NCBI RefSeq assembly: GCF_018873765.1
Contig: NC_057919.1
Location: 65,776,984-65,840,983 of the forward strand
Direction: 5' to 3'
DNA from: Telopea speciosissima
Lineage: Eukaryota > Streptophyta > Magnoliopsida > Proteales > Proteaceae
DNA length: 64,000 bases
This document shows, one piece after another, positions 8,975 to 25,566 of the stretch. Positions within the stretch are counted from its first letter, which is position 1. The number at the start of each line of letters is the position of its first letter. The notes under the pieces are model-generated. The model made no database searches, was not told where the DNA came from, and saw only the letters and a list, made by a program, of their open reading frames with translations. Position numbers and translations under genes: made by a program.

Positions 8975-11900
8975 ATGGCATTCGTTGCTCTGTTCTTATC
9001 GGCCACAAAGCTCGCCGGAATCCTAGTCACAGTCAGTGTAGCCGCAAATGTCTTCTCCTATTCAAGGTACCGGAGAAAGTATCTTCGGCCGTTACAATCA
9101 CCCATTGACGAATCCTCCGATACGCTTGCAGACTTCAACGTTGATCCCAGCAATGGTAAACTAAACTAAATTTTCAAACCCTAAACATTATTGGACTAGT
9201 TTGGGTTGGTGGCCTTTTGTGTTCATTTATGGTTGTTGCTTTTACCCTTTTGACTAGTGTATGTGGAATTCCCACAACTTAAACTCTGAATATGCGTTGT
9301 GATTTCATCTCAGTTTGGGACCCTTCTTTATGGAATTGGGGAAGAGAATAATTCAGAATAGACTTTGCAGAACCTGAAAATGATGGAATTTTTTTTGAAG
9401 TCCTCCATTCTTCCGGTTTCTTCTGTGCGTTTCGAGTTTGGCTAAGTTTGAGAATAATCGATACTGAACCCAATTGTCGTCTGAAGGTACAGAGCTTGAG
9501 TATAAACTGTGAACCGCAGTTTTTTTATGCGAAATCTCGATTGAGATTCTGGTAATACTAAAAACTCAAAAAGAAAATTGTAACTTAGTTTCTGTCACTG
9601 GTAGTGAGAATACTAACTTCTCTGTTCTTTATGGAAGAAATTACGAGTATGTATTTCCAAAAGCTTTCTCAGAAGATTCTGATGGCAAAGTAAAAGTACC
9701 AAGCTCACCACATTTAAAGAGCCTGGTAACCAGATATTCATTTGAGAGTATTCAGAGCACTGTCGGAGAGTTCGAGAATGAACCCTCAAAATTTGTTTCA
9801 AAAGCTTGATCAGATCATGTATCCCATTTGGCTGTTCTTTCCTATCCCTACCCCTACCCTCAAGGTCCCTTGAACTTATAATCTTTCTTTGACAATGATT
9901 TTGAGAATTTTTAGGATTTGGTGAAAATTAGAGTTTAAACAAAGGCCTAAACTGTTGTTCATTTTTTACTCTTCAACAGAATTCACAATGTTTGTTTTGT
10001 GTAAATCCCTGTAGAGGAGGACAATGAGTTTTTCTTTGGACTGGCAACCGCACCAGCTCATGTTGAAGACAGGCTCGATGATGCTTGGCTTCAGTTTGCA
10101 GAGGAGCAACCGTGTGACAATTTGGAGGGGATGCAGAACCCACAACTTGCAGATGCATTAACAGCTTCCTCCACTGGTGACGGCAGCTCTCAGCCAGCTC
10201 CGTCATCTTTAAAAGAGCCTGAAAAGGCAAAAAGGAAGAAGAAACCTCTTAAAATATCCATGGAAGCCATGATTAGAGGTTTTCAGAAGTATTCAGATGA
10301 GGAGGAAGAACCTGCACCAAGTGCTGAATGCCACCATAATATAGCTGCATGGCACAATGTTCCTCACCCGTAAGCTCAGTTCTTAATTATGAGCTTGTGA
10401 ATTGGACTCCGTGACGGGGTGTAAGATCAGTTTTCTGTGCCCAAACTTGAAGTTCTAATTCATGACTTTAAGTTTCTTGAAGAGAAAGGATGAACAATAA
10501 TGTTCTTAAAATAGGTTGGTGATGAAGCCATGAATAAGAAAATGAATGATCTCTTTCTTGAATTGATTTCAGGGAAGATAGACTCAAATTTTGGTCTGAA
10601 CCTGATATTGAATTGAATCTTGCTAAAGATACTGGCATCCGTGTTTTCCGAATGGGAATAGATTGGACCAGGATTATGCCTGAGGAGCCAGTAAAAGAAC
10701 TGAAAGAAACAGTAAGTTTGATACCAACTACCCCCCCGCCCCCCTTTTCTTTAATGAAACTATGGGGAAATATATAATATTGGAAGTTCATTCCAATCCT
10801 CAATCTGTATCAATTTAGGAATGTTTATTGTCTCATTACCTGATTTGATGAACTATTGGAGATGAATTGAACTGAGCTCTTTTGTATTATGTCTACTATA
10901 GGTTAATTTTACAGCACTAGAGCGATATAGATGGATCATACAACGGGTTCGTTCCCATGGAATGAAAGTAATGGTGACTTTGTTCCATCACTCTCTTCCA
11001 CCATGGGCTGGAGAATATGGAGGGTGGAAGATGGAAAAAACAGTCAAATATTTCATGGATTTTACGAGGTTACGTTATTTTCCATTTCTATTTACTATTC
11101 TTTATGTTTGTAGGAAGCAATTTTGTATTTCAGTTGCTTGCGAATGTTTCCAGGCGTATAAAAAAGTTCAGTGAAATGTGTCTAAGCACATGTCCATGCT
11201 TATGAATGTACATTTGCCCTTTTTTTTCAGTATATCTTAGACTAAAAAACAATTTGCATGATTTAGAGAGACTACAATTTTGGTCGCAGAAACTCAGATT
11301 AACACACTTGAAGTTCTCTTTGAGATTTTCAAAATGTCCAATAGGCATTTCATCTCTTCAAGCAGTTTAGGTTTCATAGAGATCCTTTTTCTCCATGTCA
11401 AACGAGCTATTGGACAAGTTGCTGAGAGAATAATAATAAGTTTCTGGTTTTGAAGGAAAGGAATCTATTCATTTCAACCTAGTCATTTAGCATGTGTTTC
11501 AATACTAGTTTCTGGTTTTGAAGGCAAGGAATCTATTCAATTTAACCTAGTCGTTTGGCATTTGTTTTCAATAAGCTACGCAGGACTTTCGATTTAAATT
11601 TTGACTGAACACTGAGCCAAACTTATCTCTATGTTTTTTTTGTTTTTTTGTTTTTTTTTTTTGGGGGGGGGGGGGCGGGAGGAGGAGAGGGAAGGTGGAA
11701 TCAAACTTGGACAAAATATATGGCTTTTAGTCCTTGCCTCCCAGGACCTAAAATTTATAGCAGGACAATGAGGAGTCAAGTAATGCTTGCTTTACATTGA
11801 TTCAATTGAGAAACATAACAAAAGAACGCATATGTTTGTTTCTTGAATTCATTATGCTTTATGCAATTAGATAGGGAAAAAGTAAACTACAGAATTGTCT

Positions 11901-14394
11901 TACCTTGTTACTTTTTCTTTAAACCATTTGATTTCCTATCGGTTTTCCATGTATTTTTATGAACTCTTCTATGTTATTCTACGGCTCTTTCTCTTTTGCA
12001 GGCTTGTCGTTGAAACTGTATCGGATTTAGTGGACTACTGGGTAACATTTAATGAGCCTCATATATTTTGCATATTAACTTATTGTGCTGGGGCTTGGCC
12101 TGGTGGTAAGCCTGATATGCTAGAGGCTGCAACTTCTGCTCTACCAACTGGTGTTTTTAAACAAGCCATGCACTGGATGACGATTGCACATAGGGAGGCC
12201 TATGACTTTATCCACGGACAAAGGTTCTTCATCTCACAAGCTCTCATATTGGATTTGCCATCAACCCTGGGAAAAAGTTGAAAAATCCATAATCAATGGG
12301 AATAAGAGAATTAGTGAATATATAAAAGATGATTTGGTGGAGCAACCTAAGATACCTGTCCTTTAGACAGTAGGGATGGTCTTGGCACATCAATATGCAT
12401 GTGGTTCACATGAAAAATGTTGAAACTACCAATTGATGGATCGAGCATAAAATGTTTTGTTCCAAAAATCATTCCAAATGATGGCTAGTGACTTCTCAGC
12501 AGTAATAAAAAATCCCCCCTCCTCCCCCCCCCCCCCCCCCAAAAAAAAAAGTCTGTCCAAAGGTATGTGATGATATGTATGAATAGACCATCTAATCTCA
12601 CATATCTTGGCACTTTAGAGCTACAAGGCGAGTCTCCTGCATGGGGTAAGTACTGTTGTTATCTGTACCCATCCTTACAGTCTGCCTAACAAGTAATTGT
12701 GCATATCTTCGTAAAATTCTTGCATCAGTTCTGCTATTTACCTCATCAGTTGACTTCCCTGGAGCTATTTATCCTTAAATAAACTAATAAAAACAATTGA
12801 CAGCCACTCTCCGTCAAAAGCAATTGTTGGGGTAGCACATCATGCTTCATTTATGCGGCCATATGGTCTCTTTGATGTTGCTGCTGTTTCGTTGGCGAGT
12901 TCCTTGACCCTTTTCCCATACATCGATAGCATCTGTGACAAGATGGATTTCATAGGGATGAACTACTACGGACAGGTTGTTACTTCTCTTACCTAGAAAT
13001 AATAACTAAAGGTTCCTGCTTTTGGTTAAAGTGTATTAAGCTTTATATTGTTTTTAATGGTTAGGAAGTGCTGTCTGGAGCTGGAATAAAACTTGTAGAG
13101 AATGATGAGTACAGTGAATCTGGTCGTGCGGTCTATCCTGAAGGCTTATTTTGCATGTTGCTTCAGTTCCATGAAAGATATAAACACCTAAAAGTTCCCT
13201 TCATCATTACTGAAAATGGTGTTTCTGATGAGACAGACTTGATCCGACAGCCATATATATTAGAGCATTTGCTTGCTGTGTATGCGGCCATGATCATGGT
13301 TTGTGTTCCTTCTTGATCTGTATCAGTTCTCCATATGAAATAGTAGGGCATTAAACACGCCTTGTTTTGCAGGGTGTTCCTGTGCTTGGTTACCTGTTCT
13401 GGACTATATCAGATAACTGGGAGTGGGCTGATGGATATGGTCCCAAGTTTGGACTTGTCGCAGTTGATCGTGCCAATGGGCTTGCACGTGTTCCACGCCC
13501 TTCATACTATTTGTTTTCCAAGGTCAAAACACATCACATGCTTTTTCTGTCAGTGATCTATTTCTATTGTTCTTTGAATATAGCATCAATAATTTGGCTG
13601 GCATCTTAATTTCAGGTGGTAACCACAGGTAAAATAACAAGGCAAGATAGGGCACATGCATGGAGTGAACTTCAAAGTGCTGCTAAAGACAAGAAGACAC
13701 GACCATTTTACCGAGCAGTTAACAAACAAGGGCTAATGTATGCAGGTAAAATCTGGAGCTCAAGTATTCAGTAAGGAAATCTTTTTTTTTTATTTTTCCG
13801 AATAAGTAAATCTAAATTTGACTTAGAATATGATTGGAGTTTTAATTTATATCCGATATTAATTATTTCTGTAGATTGTTTTGCCCAGATCTTATTAGCT
13901 CAGTGGAAAAACTTGGCAGTGATAACCATAAATTCAGATGTCCCATATAGCATATATGACTGGCCTTGTACTCTTTCCAACAAAAACCTCCTGCAAGTGC
14001 ACAGATATCTTGATATTTCCTATATTACTTGCACTTCTATCTATTGCACTCAGACAATAGATTCCACCCTATGTGCAACAATTGTCTCCTTCCCTGATAT
14101 CAAGTGGATAATCTGTAGTTAGGATTGGTAATTCTCGAAACTTCAAATTTAGTTCTGCTTCAAGTATATCATTGGTTTGTTCTTTTCCTTTTACCAGGAG
14201 GCCTTGATAAACCCGAATTGAGACCATATATCGTAAGGGATTGGCGATTTGGACACTATGAGATGGATGGTCTACAGGACCCTTTAAGCCGCTTATCAAG
14301 ATTTGTCTTTCAAGTTTTCTCTCCGAAGAGGAAAATAAAACCTGAATTTGATGATATAGATTTGTTTCTTCAGCCTCTTGAATTACAGCCCTGA
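8975..14394 (+). CDS. SFR2: SENSITIVE TO FREEZING 2: galactolipid:galactolipid galactosyltransferase, complete
   Basis: Ten exons with GT-AG introns and consistent phases: 8975-9155, 10015-10369, 10573-10711, 10902-11068, 12002-12223, 12804-12975, 13065-13298, 13373-13522, 13616-13745 and 14198-14394, giving about 648 residues (Arabidopsis SFR2 has 622). The N-terminus is a hydrophobic anchor (about 1-28), matching the known chloroplast outer-envelope location. The body is a family 1 glycosyl hydrolase fold: acid/base motif TFNEP (Glu about 299) and nucleophile motif FIITENG (Glu about 462) are intact. The SFR2-specific insertion before the GH1 core (KKKPLKISMEAM...) and the C-terminal GYGPKFGLVAVDRA and RDWRFGHYEMDGLQDPL segments identify SFR2 rather than an ordinary beta-glucosidase. 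SFR2 moves galactose between monogalactolipids, making oligogalactolipids and diacylglycerol, which stabilises chloroplast membranes in freezing. Looks functional. Confidence 0.95.
11640..11680 (+). repeat. T-rich and poly-G tract in SFR2 intron 4
   Basis: A run of T with scattered G is followed by about 12 G bases. Simple sequence; another homopolymer run (C, then A) lies in intron 5 near 12520-12550. Confidence 0.8.
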
Positions 14395-17300
14395 ATGCTA
14401 ATTCCCAGCAGTGAAATCTACTACTCATTCTAGGAAATCAAAGCTGGAGAGAAGCTGGATGAACTTGTATCAAATCTTGGGATTGGTTATTGTCTTCAGC
14501 TGCTTTTCTCTTCAAGCTTTCAGCAAGGTGCCTGAAACATAGAAATTATTAATCAAGTATTGCATGTATCGGAATATTTTTCATGTATTGTGCTTTTGGA
14601 CCCAAACTGAAGGTGGAGCCTATCACACGTAGCAGTTCATTGTTAAAAACTACTTTGGTTTTGTTCTCTGTCCTCATTAAATTCTCAGCTTTTCACGCAT
14701 GCTCAGTATAAGATCCATCCATGGAAAAGGGAATATTCCCATCTACGATTACGTGTCGCATGGGAATTCGTACAGTAGAATTATCCCTACGGTAGTGAAC
14801 CAGATATATTTTCTTGGGAAAATTACACCCCTCACCTGTACTATGTCCTAATTACACCTCCCCTCTATTTTTAACAATTACATGAACTTCCCCCCCTACA
14901 GTTTATACTATGTTACAAAAAGACCCAGACCATTAGTGTCCTTCCGTTAAGTCATTCCGTGCGTAAGGACTAACTACTTTAATCCCTAAATTACCCTTGG
15001 GTGCGTGTAACATTACCTTTCTACCCTTATTTTAAAAATGAGGAGAAATGAGTTCAGCCTACCTATTAACACGTTGAACCTCATCAACTTCCTCACTTCA
15101 AAAGTCAAATCGCCCGCGATGAAAGTTTAAAAACCACATCTGCCGCCAGCGTAACCCATCTCCCCACCCATTCATTAAAAAAAAAAAAAAAAAAAAAACC
15201 CATCTACCCATCCCACCCCTGGTAGGGGCGTCAATTTTGGACCATAATCGGTAACTGGACTAAAATCGTCCTGCTAGGAACTAGAATCGACCCACCCAAT
15301 AGTTTATTGATCCGAATCTGGTCTTAGTGATAGGTTATTGGTCTGAATCTAATTTGGTCCTCGGAACCATTGGAACCGAAAGAAATGCATACATACATTT
15401 GAACTTGTCTTGCACCATTTTTTCTGTTTTAAAATGTTAAAAGATGATCTTTGCTATTTTAATATACAGTTGTTGTCCAGTTGCTATTAGAACATGATCA
15501 AAGACTAAGTAAGACACTTGTCCCCTCAAATTTTAGTATTCTACCCCTCTCATATCTGTTGCACATAGAACCATAGAGGACACACACCAATAGATAATGA
15601 ATTGTTTTTGAAAGATTGTAGCTTGCTTGAGATTTCTAGTTCCAATGAGAAAAATGTTTTACATTTGGCTACTCAATAAGGACATATTTGGACCTGTTTA
15701 GGAACCTGAAATGGACCACCCATTAGTTAATAATCCTGGATCTCAAATTTGGAACCGGTGAACTTATTGATCCGGATCTGATCTTGACATCTTAGAACTG
15801 AAACCACTAGAAAATCGAACCGATAGCCCAGAACTGAGCCCTAGGTCTTGGTGGATTGTAACAAGGGCCAAAATCCCATGGAAAAATTCTTACTCTATGT
15901 TGGTGTGATAGGCTGTTCATGACTTCCTACCAAAAACACTAGGGATTGAAAGGGAGTTCAAAATATGAACTAGAACAGCTAAGGATTGAGAGAGGGCAGA
16001 GTTGCAGGAAAGATGGTGGAGGCGGGGTTGCAGGGAAACTTACTTAGTAAAGTCGCGTATAATACATGTATTATACACATCCCTGTATTTTTAAATGTAT
16101 AATACTCCCGTCCCCATATTTTTATTAAAAAAAACACGTTTTTTAATCGATCGAATATTATACTCGTATATTACGCGTATTATACGTTTTTTTTAAAAAA
16201 AAATTTACCCACAAGATTAGAATTTAGGGAAACGATTTCACTTTCCCTTTCGTCCCTTTCGATTTGTGTTGAACATCCAACTGTAGCAGGCAACAATAGC
16301 CACCCTCCATCTCCAATCATCCTTGCCATCTCCATTCAACAAAGCGGCACTTAAGTCTTGTACTCTCCTCTTGTTTCTCTGGTCTTTGAACTTTGATGGT
16401 GGTAGTGAAGCAAATGAATCTGGTGTGATATTGGCGAGAACGGGTCAATCTCTATTCTATTTTATTCTTGTTTTTCTGTCTCTTGTAGCTAATGTGTACA
16501 GTGGAGATCCATATCTGGAACTCTCCCTCTTGTCTTGTGTTGGTTAATTAGTGGAAACTCATCCCCCTTCACAAGAACACATCTGGTTAAAAATATATGG
16601 TTATCTCATTGTAAATAGAAAGAAATGTAATGTTGGAAGAATGATTTAATGATAAGGTAATCAACTTGCTCATCTCATTTTTAGACAATCTACATTCATT
16701 TCTTGTAGATTATTGATATTTTGGTATGTTAAATGATAATATTAGAGATGTTATATAGCATATTATATTATTGTGTTTATTTTAGTTCATAAAATCATGA
16801 TATTATTTTGTTTATTAGGTGGTGAATGCATGTTATATAATAAATATATGTCCGTTTTTTTTAAAGTATTATTGCCGTCTATGCCGTATTACACCTGTAT
16901 TAAACTTATACCATATTATTATTGTATGTGTTTTATGAAGTTAGATTTTTAAAAAATATTATTACCATCTAATCCGTTTAATTATCGTACGTATCCGTTT
17001 CCGTTCAATTGTCGTTCCGAACTTACTAACTAAGGAGGGAAAGGGTTGAGGAGGGCGAATTGAGGAAGATGATGCAGGGAAAGTGTTAAGGTAAAATGGT
17101 CTTTTACATTTCACAACTAATTTTGACTAACATCGTCAACCACAAGAGAGGGGGTTATAATTAGCGCATAGAACAAGGGGGGACAAATGAGTGAGGGAAT
17201 CTTGACTTTGGACATGAGAAAGTGAAGAATGTGATTCTCCAGAGGTGAATTGGTGAACCCCTCTGGAAGTCTGGAGACTCTGGACTGTGGGATATTTGGA

Positions 17301-17458
17301 AATGTCACCTTTTCAGATTCCCATCTCACATGGCATTGATGAGTGATGAGACATGAGAGTAAACGACAAAAAAATAGTAATAGCAGAGCAGAGTGAGTGG
17401 AGTGAGGAATTGCAGAAGGAAACCGTACCTCATCTTAAGAATACAAACTTGGAAGAAA
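14395..17458. other. Intergenic region with decayed repeats between SFR2 and the carboxypeptidase gene
   Basis: The first 300 bases should contain the SFR2 3' UTR. From 14815 a sequence starting GGGAAAATTACACCCC looks like one end of a TIR element, but its partner end was not found. An A-run lies at 15178-15198. A degenerate block of 'GGAACC/GATCCGG' repeats starts at about 15225 with TAGGGGCGTCAATTTTGG, typical of hAT-like MITE ends. Two AT-rich blocks of GTATTATAC/ATAATAC type lie at 16050-16200 and 16850-17010, flanked by similar AACTTACT motifs (about 16040 and 17020). The open frame 16323-16547 resembles nothing known. Confidence 0.4.
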
Positions 17459-21128
<3,670 letters not shown>

Positions 21129-21354
21129 AAGACTAGAAGTAATAAAACCAAGTAAGAGGGTTCCCTACGCTGCCTGAGTGCAGATTCAGGAGAATGAGGG
21201 GTCCAAATCCTTCTTCATTGATTAGCTTAATTTTTTGGACGAGACACTTCGAAATGGTATCTAGAACTGTTTTAATAAGGGTTTTCCTCCCCATCACTAT
21301 GACAAGTGAAGTATAACACTTCACTATATGACACATGGCATTATATGGGGGATT

Positions 21355-21560
21355 TTATTCCCCTCCAATTTCTAAAGCCGTGCAGTGCGGTAGTGCTAGG
21401 TGGAGATGTCGACATTTGGCAACTCGGACATCCAACGGTTTAAGCTCAACATAAGTCAATGAGTTCGGACCGTTGGATGTCCAATCTGTCATGTGTCGAC
21501 TTCTCTACCTAGCACTGCCACACCGCACAACTTTAGGGAATTGGAGAGGATTATTTTCCT
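21355..21560. mobile_element. Foldback MITE downstream of the SCPL gene
   Basis: Inverted arms: the left carries CCCCTCCAATTTCTAAAG...GTGCTAGGTGGAGA...CGGACATCCAACGGT; the right carries ACCGTTGGATGTCC...TCTACCTAGCAC...CTTTAGGGAATTGGAGAGG. The centre is near 21450. A related left end (CCCCTCCAATTCCTGG) is found at about 19418 in intron 7 of the SCPL gene. Confidence 0.75.
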
Positions 21561-21579
21561 TACATGGGTTAGTCCTATT

Positions 21580-22990
21580 TCAGCTTAAAATGAGTAGTGA
21601 AAGTAATTAAAATATAAAAAAAAAATGCCATTTTTTGTTTTATATTCATCTTCAGTTGATGTCATTTTGATAATTTTAGTAAAACTTTGAATCAAAGTTT
21701 GAGCAACTTTCCTTGTTCACTTTAGATTAAAATTTGGCTATTGAAATATATGTGGGGTCCTCTATCATATGGACAAACCCATATATTGCACAATAGCAAA
21801 TTATGAAGCGTTATACTTCACTAGCCATAGTGACACCTAGAAATACGTAAGATTATTGTGAGGGAGAGGTAATATCATATCAACTAACTCTTAAGACTTT
21901 GAACAACTTCATATCCCAGTTACCCAATTTGTGATATACCTTCTCTCAAGTCTCAACTTGAGTTGTAACCTTTAGGTGGTCATCCAATCCTAGTAGCCAG
22001 CCTAGTCCAATGACCATGGTTTTAGGAATCGGCATTCGTATAGGCCGATTTGCATCAATATCGATTGTGTCTTGATACCATATCATATTTTGACAATTTT
22101 ACATTCTGTTTGTACCATGCTGCGATCCAGTATAAGCCAAGTACTGGTATCGATGTCGGCTAGTATCGATACGACTGATACTGAACCAATACCTATAACT
22201 ATGATTGAGTCTATTAATTAATTAATTAATGGGAGAAAGAACGTTGCCTAGTCGAGTGGAGTGCGCAACCCCTGAGCCCAGACATAAGGTTGCATGAAAT
22301 GATCATTGTACCCCTATGAAAAGACGAACTTGAGGGGGTGATGGTCATTTTCCATAACCCTTTGTCTTAGATCAAGGGCCGTGCATCGCCAGCAACCAGG
22401 TGGCGATCTCTTTCCCTTGATTTATTATTACATCTTAATTTAAAACCCTTACATTAAAGATGTCAATTAATTCGTAATTTATTATTTACTTTTGAATCAA
22501 GTACCGATTTTGTATGAAGGAAGTTTGGTGTAGCAACAAGACAATACTGGAGATAATACATTACCTACAACTTCTGTTAGATGTTGGCCTATCCTCTAGT
22601 TCCTTCTTAAAGCCAATACGTTTGTTAATAATAATACAGTTCTGTTTCAAACTATTCCAGGCGTGTCTCTTTTGAATCTCTTTACTACTGTGATCAATTA
22701 TGTTGTAAGAATTAGGAGTGCTCTCAAACAACATTGTACAAACTTTTTTTTTTCTAGTTCAATATATTTTCCCTTTCCCATAAAAAAAAAATACTGATTT
22801 TGTATTTTATATTCTATTTGTTTTCTTCGTACTTAAAAAACCATCTCTTTAGTAAATAATTTATCCCTACCCTTTATTATTTTCATTTGAAATAATAGAT
22901 TAAAGGGTTGATCCGTTTGTAACCAAGCCGGTTACAACAGATTTTTATGGTCTCTCTTTTTGCCCTTGGCTATATTACTTAGATCCTCTT
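21580..22990. other. Intergenic stretch with decayed repeats
   Basis: Contents: AT-rich sequence; a GATCGG/CGATAC degenerate block at 22010-22200; a MITE-like segment at 22231-22415 containing GAACGTTGCC and AAATGATCATTGTACCCC, a family also seen at about 33.6 and 51 kb; and at 22500-22792 a possible LINE 3' tail ending in a run of A (22783-22792). No gene is supported. Confidence 0.4.
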
Positions 22991-22996
22991 TTAAGG

Positions 22997-23254
22997 ATGT
23001 TATTGTGTAATTTTATTTCTCTTCTCCCCACGCCTTCCCCTTCTCGCTTCTCCTTCTCTAGCTTTGGCGCCAGCATTCCTTCGGCTCTCAAGCCCCTCAC
23101 CTACCGCATTTCCCCACCTTCCGCATGTAACCCCTGCCCCCATCCTTGCAACAAATACCCACTCCTGACCCCGCCTTGCTCGGCACATATGGATCCGTTT
23201 GGTCGCTTGAATCAATGCATGGAAGAGAAGAGGTATTTTCATGATCCCATTTAA
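22997..23254 (+). other. Open frame of unknown status
   Basis: An 85-codon frame rich in Pro, Ser and Cys, more GC-rich than its surroundings. It shows no domain I recognise and its upstream start is a TTG in the translated track. It ends directly before the TRIM element. It could be a captured gene fragment or chance. Confidence 0.2.
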
Positions 23255-23268
23255 ATCACATCTACATC

Positions 23269-23751
23269 TGTTAGATACTAGATCGATACGTCAAAAGCTC
23301 CGAAGCTAATGGAACGTGTTAAATCAAACTTTTTAACCTATCTCATACTAGGCTAGCCTAATCTAGCGTTCATACATTAGAGTGAACCCCATTAGGCACA
23401 TAACAGACCACCAGTTTCTGCAGCTGTCGTCCTCAACGGCTCTCACTCTAGGCAGCTTTCACTTTGGCGGTAGGTAGCCCTTTCCAAACGGCTCTACTCT
23501 GCTCCAAGGTTTTTTCCTGGCGACAGGTAGCCCTTTCTTGACGGTTCTCACTCTACTCTAGGTAGCCCTTTTTGTGACTCGAATCCGTGACGTGGTGCCT
23601 TGCTCTGATACCAAATGTTAGGTACTTGACCGATACGCCAAAAACTTCGAAGCTGATGGAACAGGTTAAATCAAGCCCTTTAACCTCTCCCATACTAGGT
23701 TGATCCAATCTGGTGCCGATACATTAGAGTGGGCCCATTAGGTACTTAACA
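23269..23751 (-). mobile_element. TRIM: miniature LTR retrotransposon, ends whole
   Basis: Two direct repeats of about 136 bases, 23269-23405 and 23616-23751, each begin TGTTAG and end TAACA. The 5-base target duplication ACATC is perfect (23264-23268 and 23752-23756). Next to the right repeat, read on the minus strand, is TTTGGTATCAGAGCAAGG (about 23598-23615), a primer-binding site complementary to initiator tRNA-Met. The 210-base interior has no coding capacity. The two terminal repeats differ at a fair number of sites, so the insertion is old. It lies immediately upstream of the LRR pseudogene fragment. Confidence 0.9.
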
Positions 23752-23789
23752 ACATCTCATCGAGCAAGCAAAACTATTCTCTGTTACGG

Positions 23790-24390
23790 TAAATGCTTGT
23801 AAACAATTCTCTTACAAGGGAGATAATTTCACGAGATTGGGTGCTGCACCAGCCTAACAATCGATTATCGGGGACAATCCCTGTTGACATATCGAATATT
23901 GCCCAAAATCAAACTTCAACATTAGAGTCAAATCAGCATGGATGTCGAGTCCCCACCAATTCTGGTGAGTGCATTGACAGTGAAGTGAAGTGATGGATAC
24001 CAATGAACTACCCACCTTTCAACTTTGGCAAGATTGGCAAAAGAATTTGGGATTCTTTACTACAAAGGATATGCAATCTTCCAAAATATGTGCTAATGAT
24101 TCAAGGGTCATAACACAATATCACTGGTTACGTCCAGCTCACCAGAAACTAGATCTCAGGAAGCTAGCTACTCCTAGAAATCCGCAAGTTGCACAATTTT
24201 ATTCTCCTTCATATTGGAATCAATAATTTGTCTGGAGTGCTCCCACTTAAGTTTTCTGATGAAATCCCTTTAGAACTTGGCAAGGCAAAGTGTTTGCAGA
24301 ACCTGTATTTGTCCCATAACAATTTCTCTGGCAAGTTCCATGCTACCTTCAACAATTTGGCACCCCTGGTGGGAAAGCCCTCTTGCACCC
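23790..24390 (+). pseudogene. Leucine-rich-repeat receptor fragment
   Basis: Broken frames contain LRR signatures: NNRLSGTIPVDISNIA near 23855-23905, and NNLSGVLPLKF followed by LGKAKCLQNLYLSHNNFSGK near 24210-24340. The consensus LxxLxLSxNxFSGxxP is that of plant LRR receptor kinases. No kinase domain or signal peptide is seen nearby, and frames change between the LRR pieces, so this is a pseudogene fragment. The TRIM element lies 40 bases upstream. Confidence 0.6.
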
Positions 24391-24483
24391 CCACTGCTAG
24401 AACCCTTGACCTCTACAACTCTGCGATAGTTGCACAATTACATTTGTCCGCTCCAACTCTTAGAAGAACGGCTTTGTTGACAT

Positions 24484-24530
24484 GCCACCCTCACCCCCAC
24501 CCCCACCCCCACCCCCACCCCCACCTCCGT
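24484..24530 (+). repeat. CCCCAC microsatellite
   Basis: About seven copies of a CCCCAC unit in tandem. The long frame 24189-24626 runs through it and is not a gene. Confidence 0.9.
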
Positions 24531-24754
24531 CCGCCACTCCACACCTGCCTTCCCCTCCCATCCCCCGTCCCTATTACTCTGCAATTCCACTCCACTCCCT
24601 GCCCCACCCCACCTGTTTCCCGTTAACGAACTCTCTCTCTCTCACATTGTGAAATTACATCACTAGCCTTTTATTATATTGCCATATCATTTTTTGAGGG
24701 GCAAAAAATATTGATTACAAAATCTGTTTGAGAATAGACAAAGGGTAAAAAGTA

Positions 24755-24925
24755 GCATTCGACTCCTCTCCTACAACCTGCCCCTCCTACGACCCTCCTT
24801 CCAGACACAAACAGGGGCGAAATGATCACCCTACCCCCTATCCGAACACCCTGCCTGGGTGGGATCCACCACTATTTGTGTCTAGTAGGAGGGAGGGAGG
24901 TGGGGCAGGTCGTAGGAGAGGAGAT
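24755..24925. mobile_element. MITE with inverted ends
   Basis: Left end CTCCTCTCCTAC...CTGCCCC...CCTCC and right end GGAGG...GGGGCAGGTCGTAGGAGAGGAG are inverted. The centre carries GAAATGATCACCCTACCCCC and ACCCTGCCTGGGTGGGATCC, shared with the elements at 7656 and 49015. Confidence 0.7.
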
Positions 24926-24999
24926 CCCAAAAAGTAAGGTTACAACTTCTTAATTCAATTAGGGGTGATAAACTGATAACAAGATGCACCATTTAAAAA

Positions 25000-25205
25000 A
25001 AATTAATTTTTTTTAATTTAAAAAATAATAATTTAATTTTATATAAATTTATGCTTAATCATCAAATATTAATATTTAATTAATAACACATGAGTTGGTC
25101 TCAATTTTTTTTAATTTAAAAAATAATAATCTAATTTTATATAAATTTATACTTAATCATCAAATATTAATATTTAATTAATAAGACATGAGTTGGTCTC
25201 ACAAT
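25000..25205 (+). repeat. Tandem duplication of a 98-base AT-rich unit
   Basis: Two nearly identical units, each containing TTTAATTTAAAAAATAATAA and ending ATGAGTTGGTCTCA, stand in tandem with a period of 98 bases. The surrounding DNA is AT-rich. Confidence 0.85.
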
Positions 25206-25566
25206 GTCTTTTTTTTTTTGTCTATTTTTCAAATCTAAATATTTAAGATCCATACCATCGTCTGTTTTCGTTCTTTTGCCAAATACAAAATATTTGATGA
25301 TACTCTTGACCATCCCGTTTTAGTCGACCCGAACTTGGATCCTCTCAATTTTCAACGCACATCCAACAAATGGGCTGACACGATCCACATTGGGATGTGT
25401 GCTGGCATATGGATCGGGCCAGCCCATCTATTGGATGTGTGCTGGACACTATCCCGTACTAAAGAGGAGTCATGTCCTCAAACTAGTAATTATGCCAGAT
25501 TGAAGCCAACCCTTTGACACCCCTCTCTACTACCTTCCTCATCCAATATATACTATATATAATTCA

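Noticed and set aside
11895-12281. Extension of SFR2 exon 5 past 12223
   Set aside because: It ends in a stop and has no SFR2 similarity; splicing at 12223 to 12804 restores the conserved SHSPSKAIVGVAHH segment.
13895-13925. TTAGCTCAGTGG, tRNA A-box-like
   Set aside because: No B box at the proper distance and no cloverleaf; chance match in SFR2 intron 9.
24189-24626. 145-codon Pro/His-rich open frame
   Set aside because: Runs from an LRR pseudogene piece through a CCCCAC microsatellite; no real protein.
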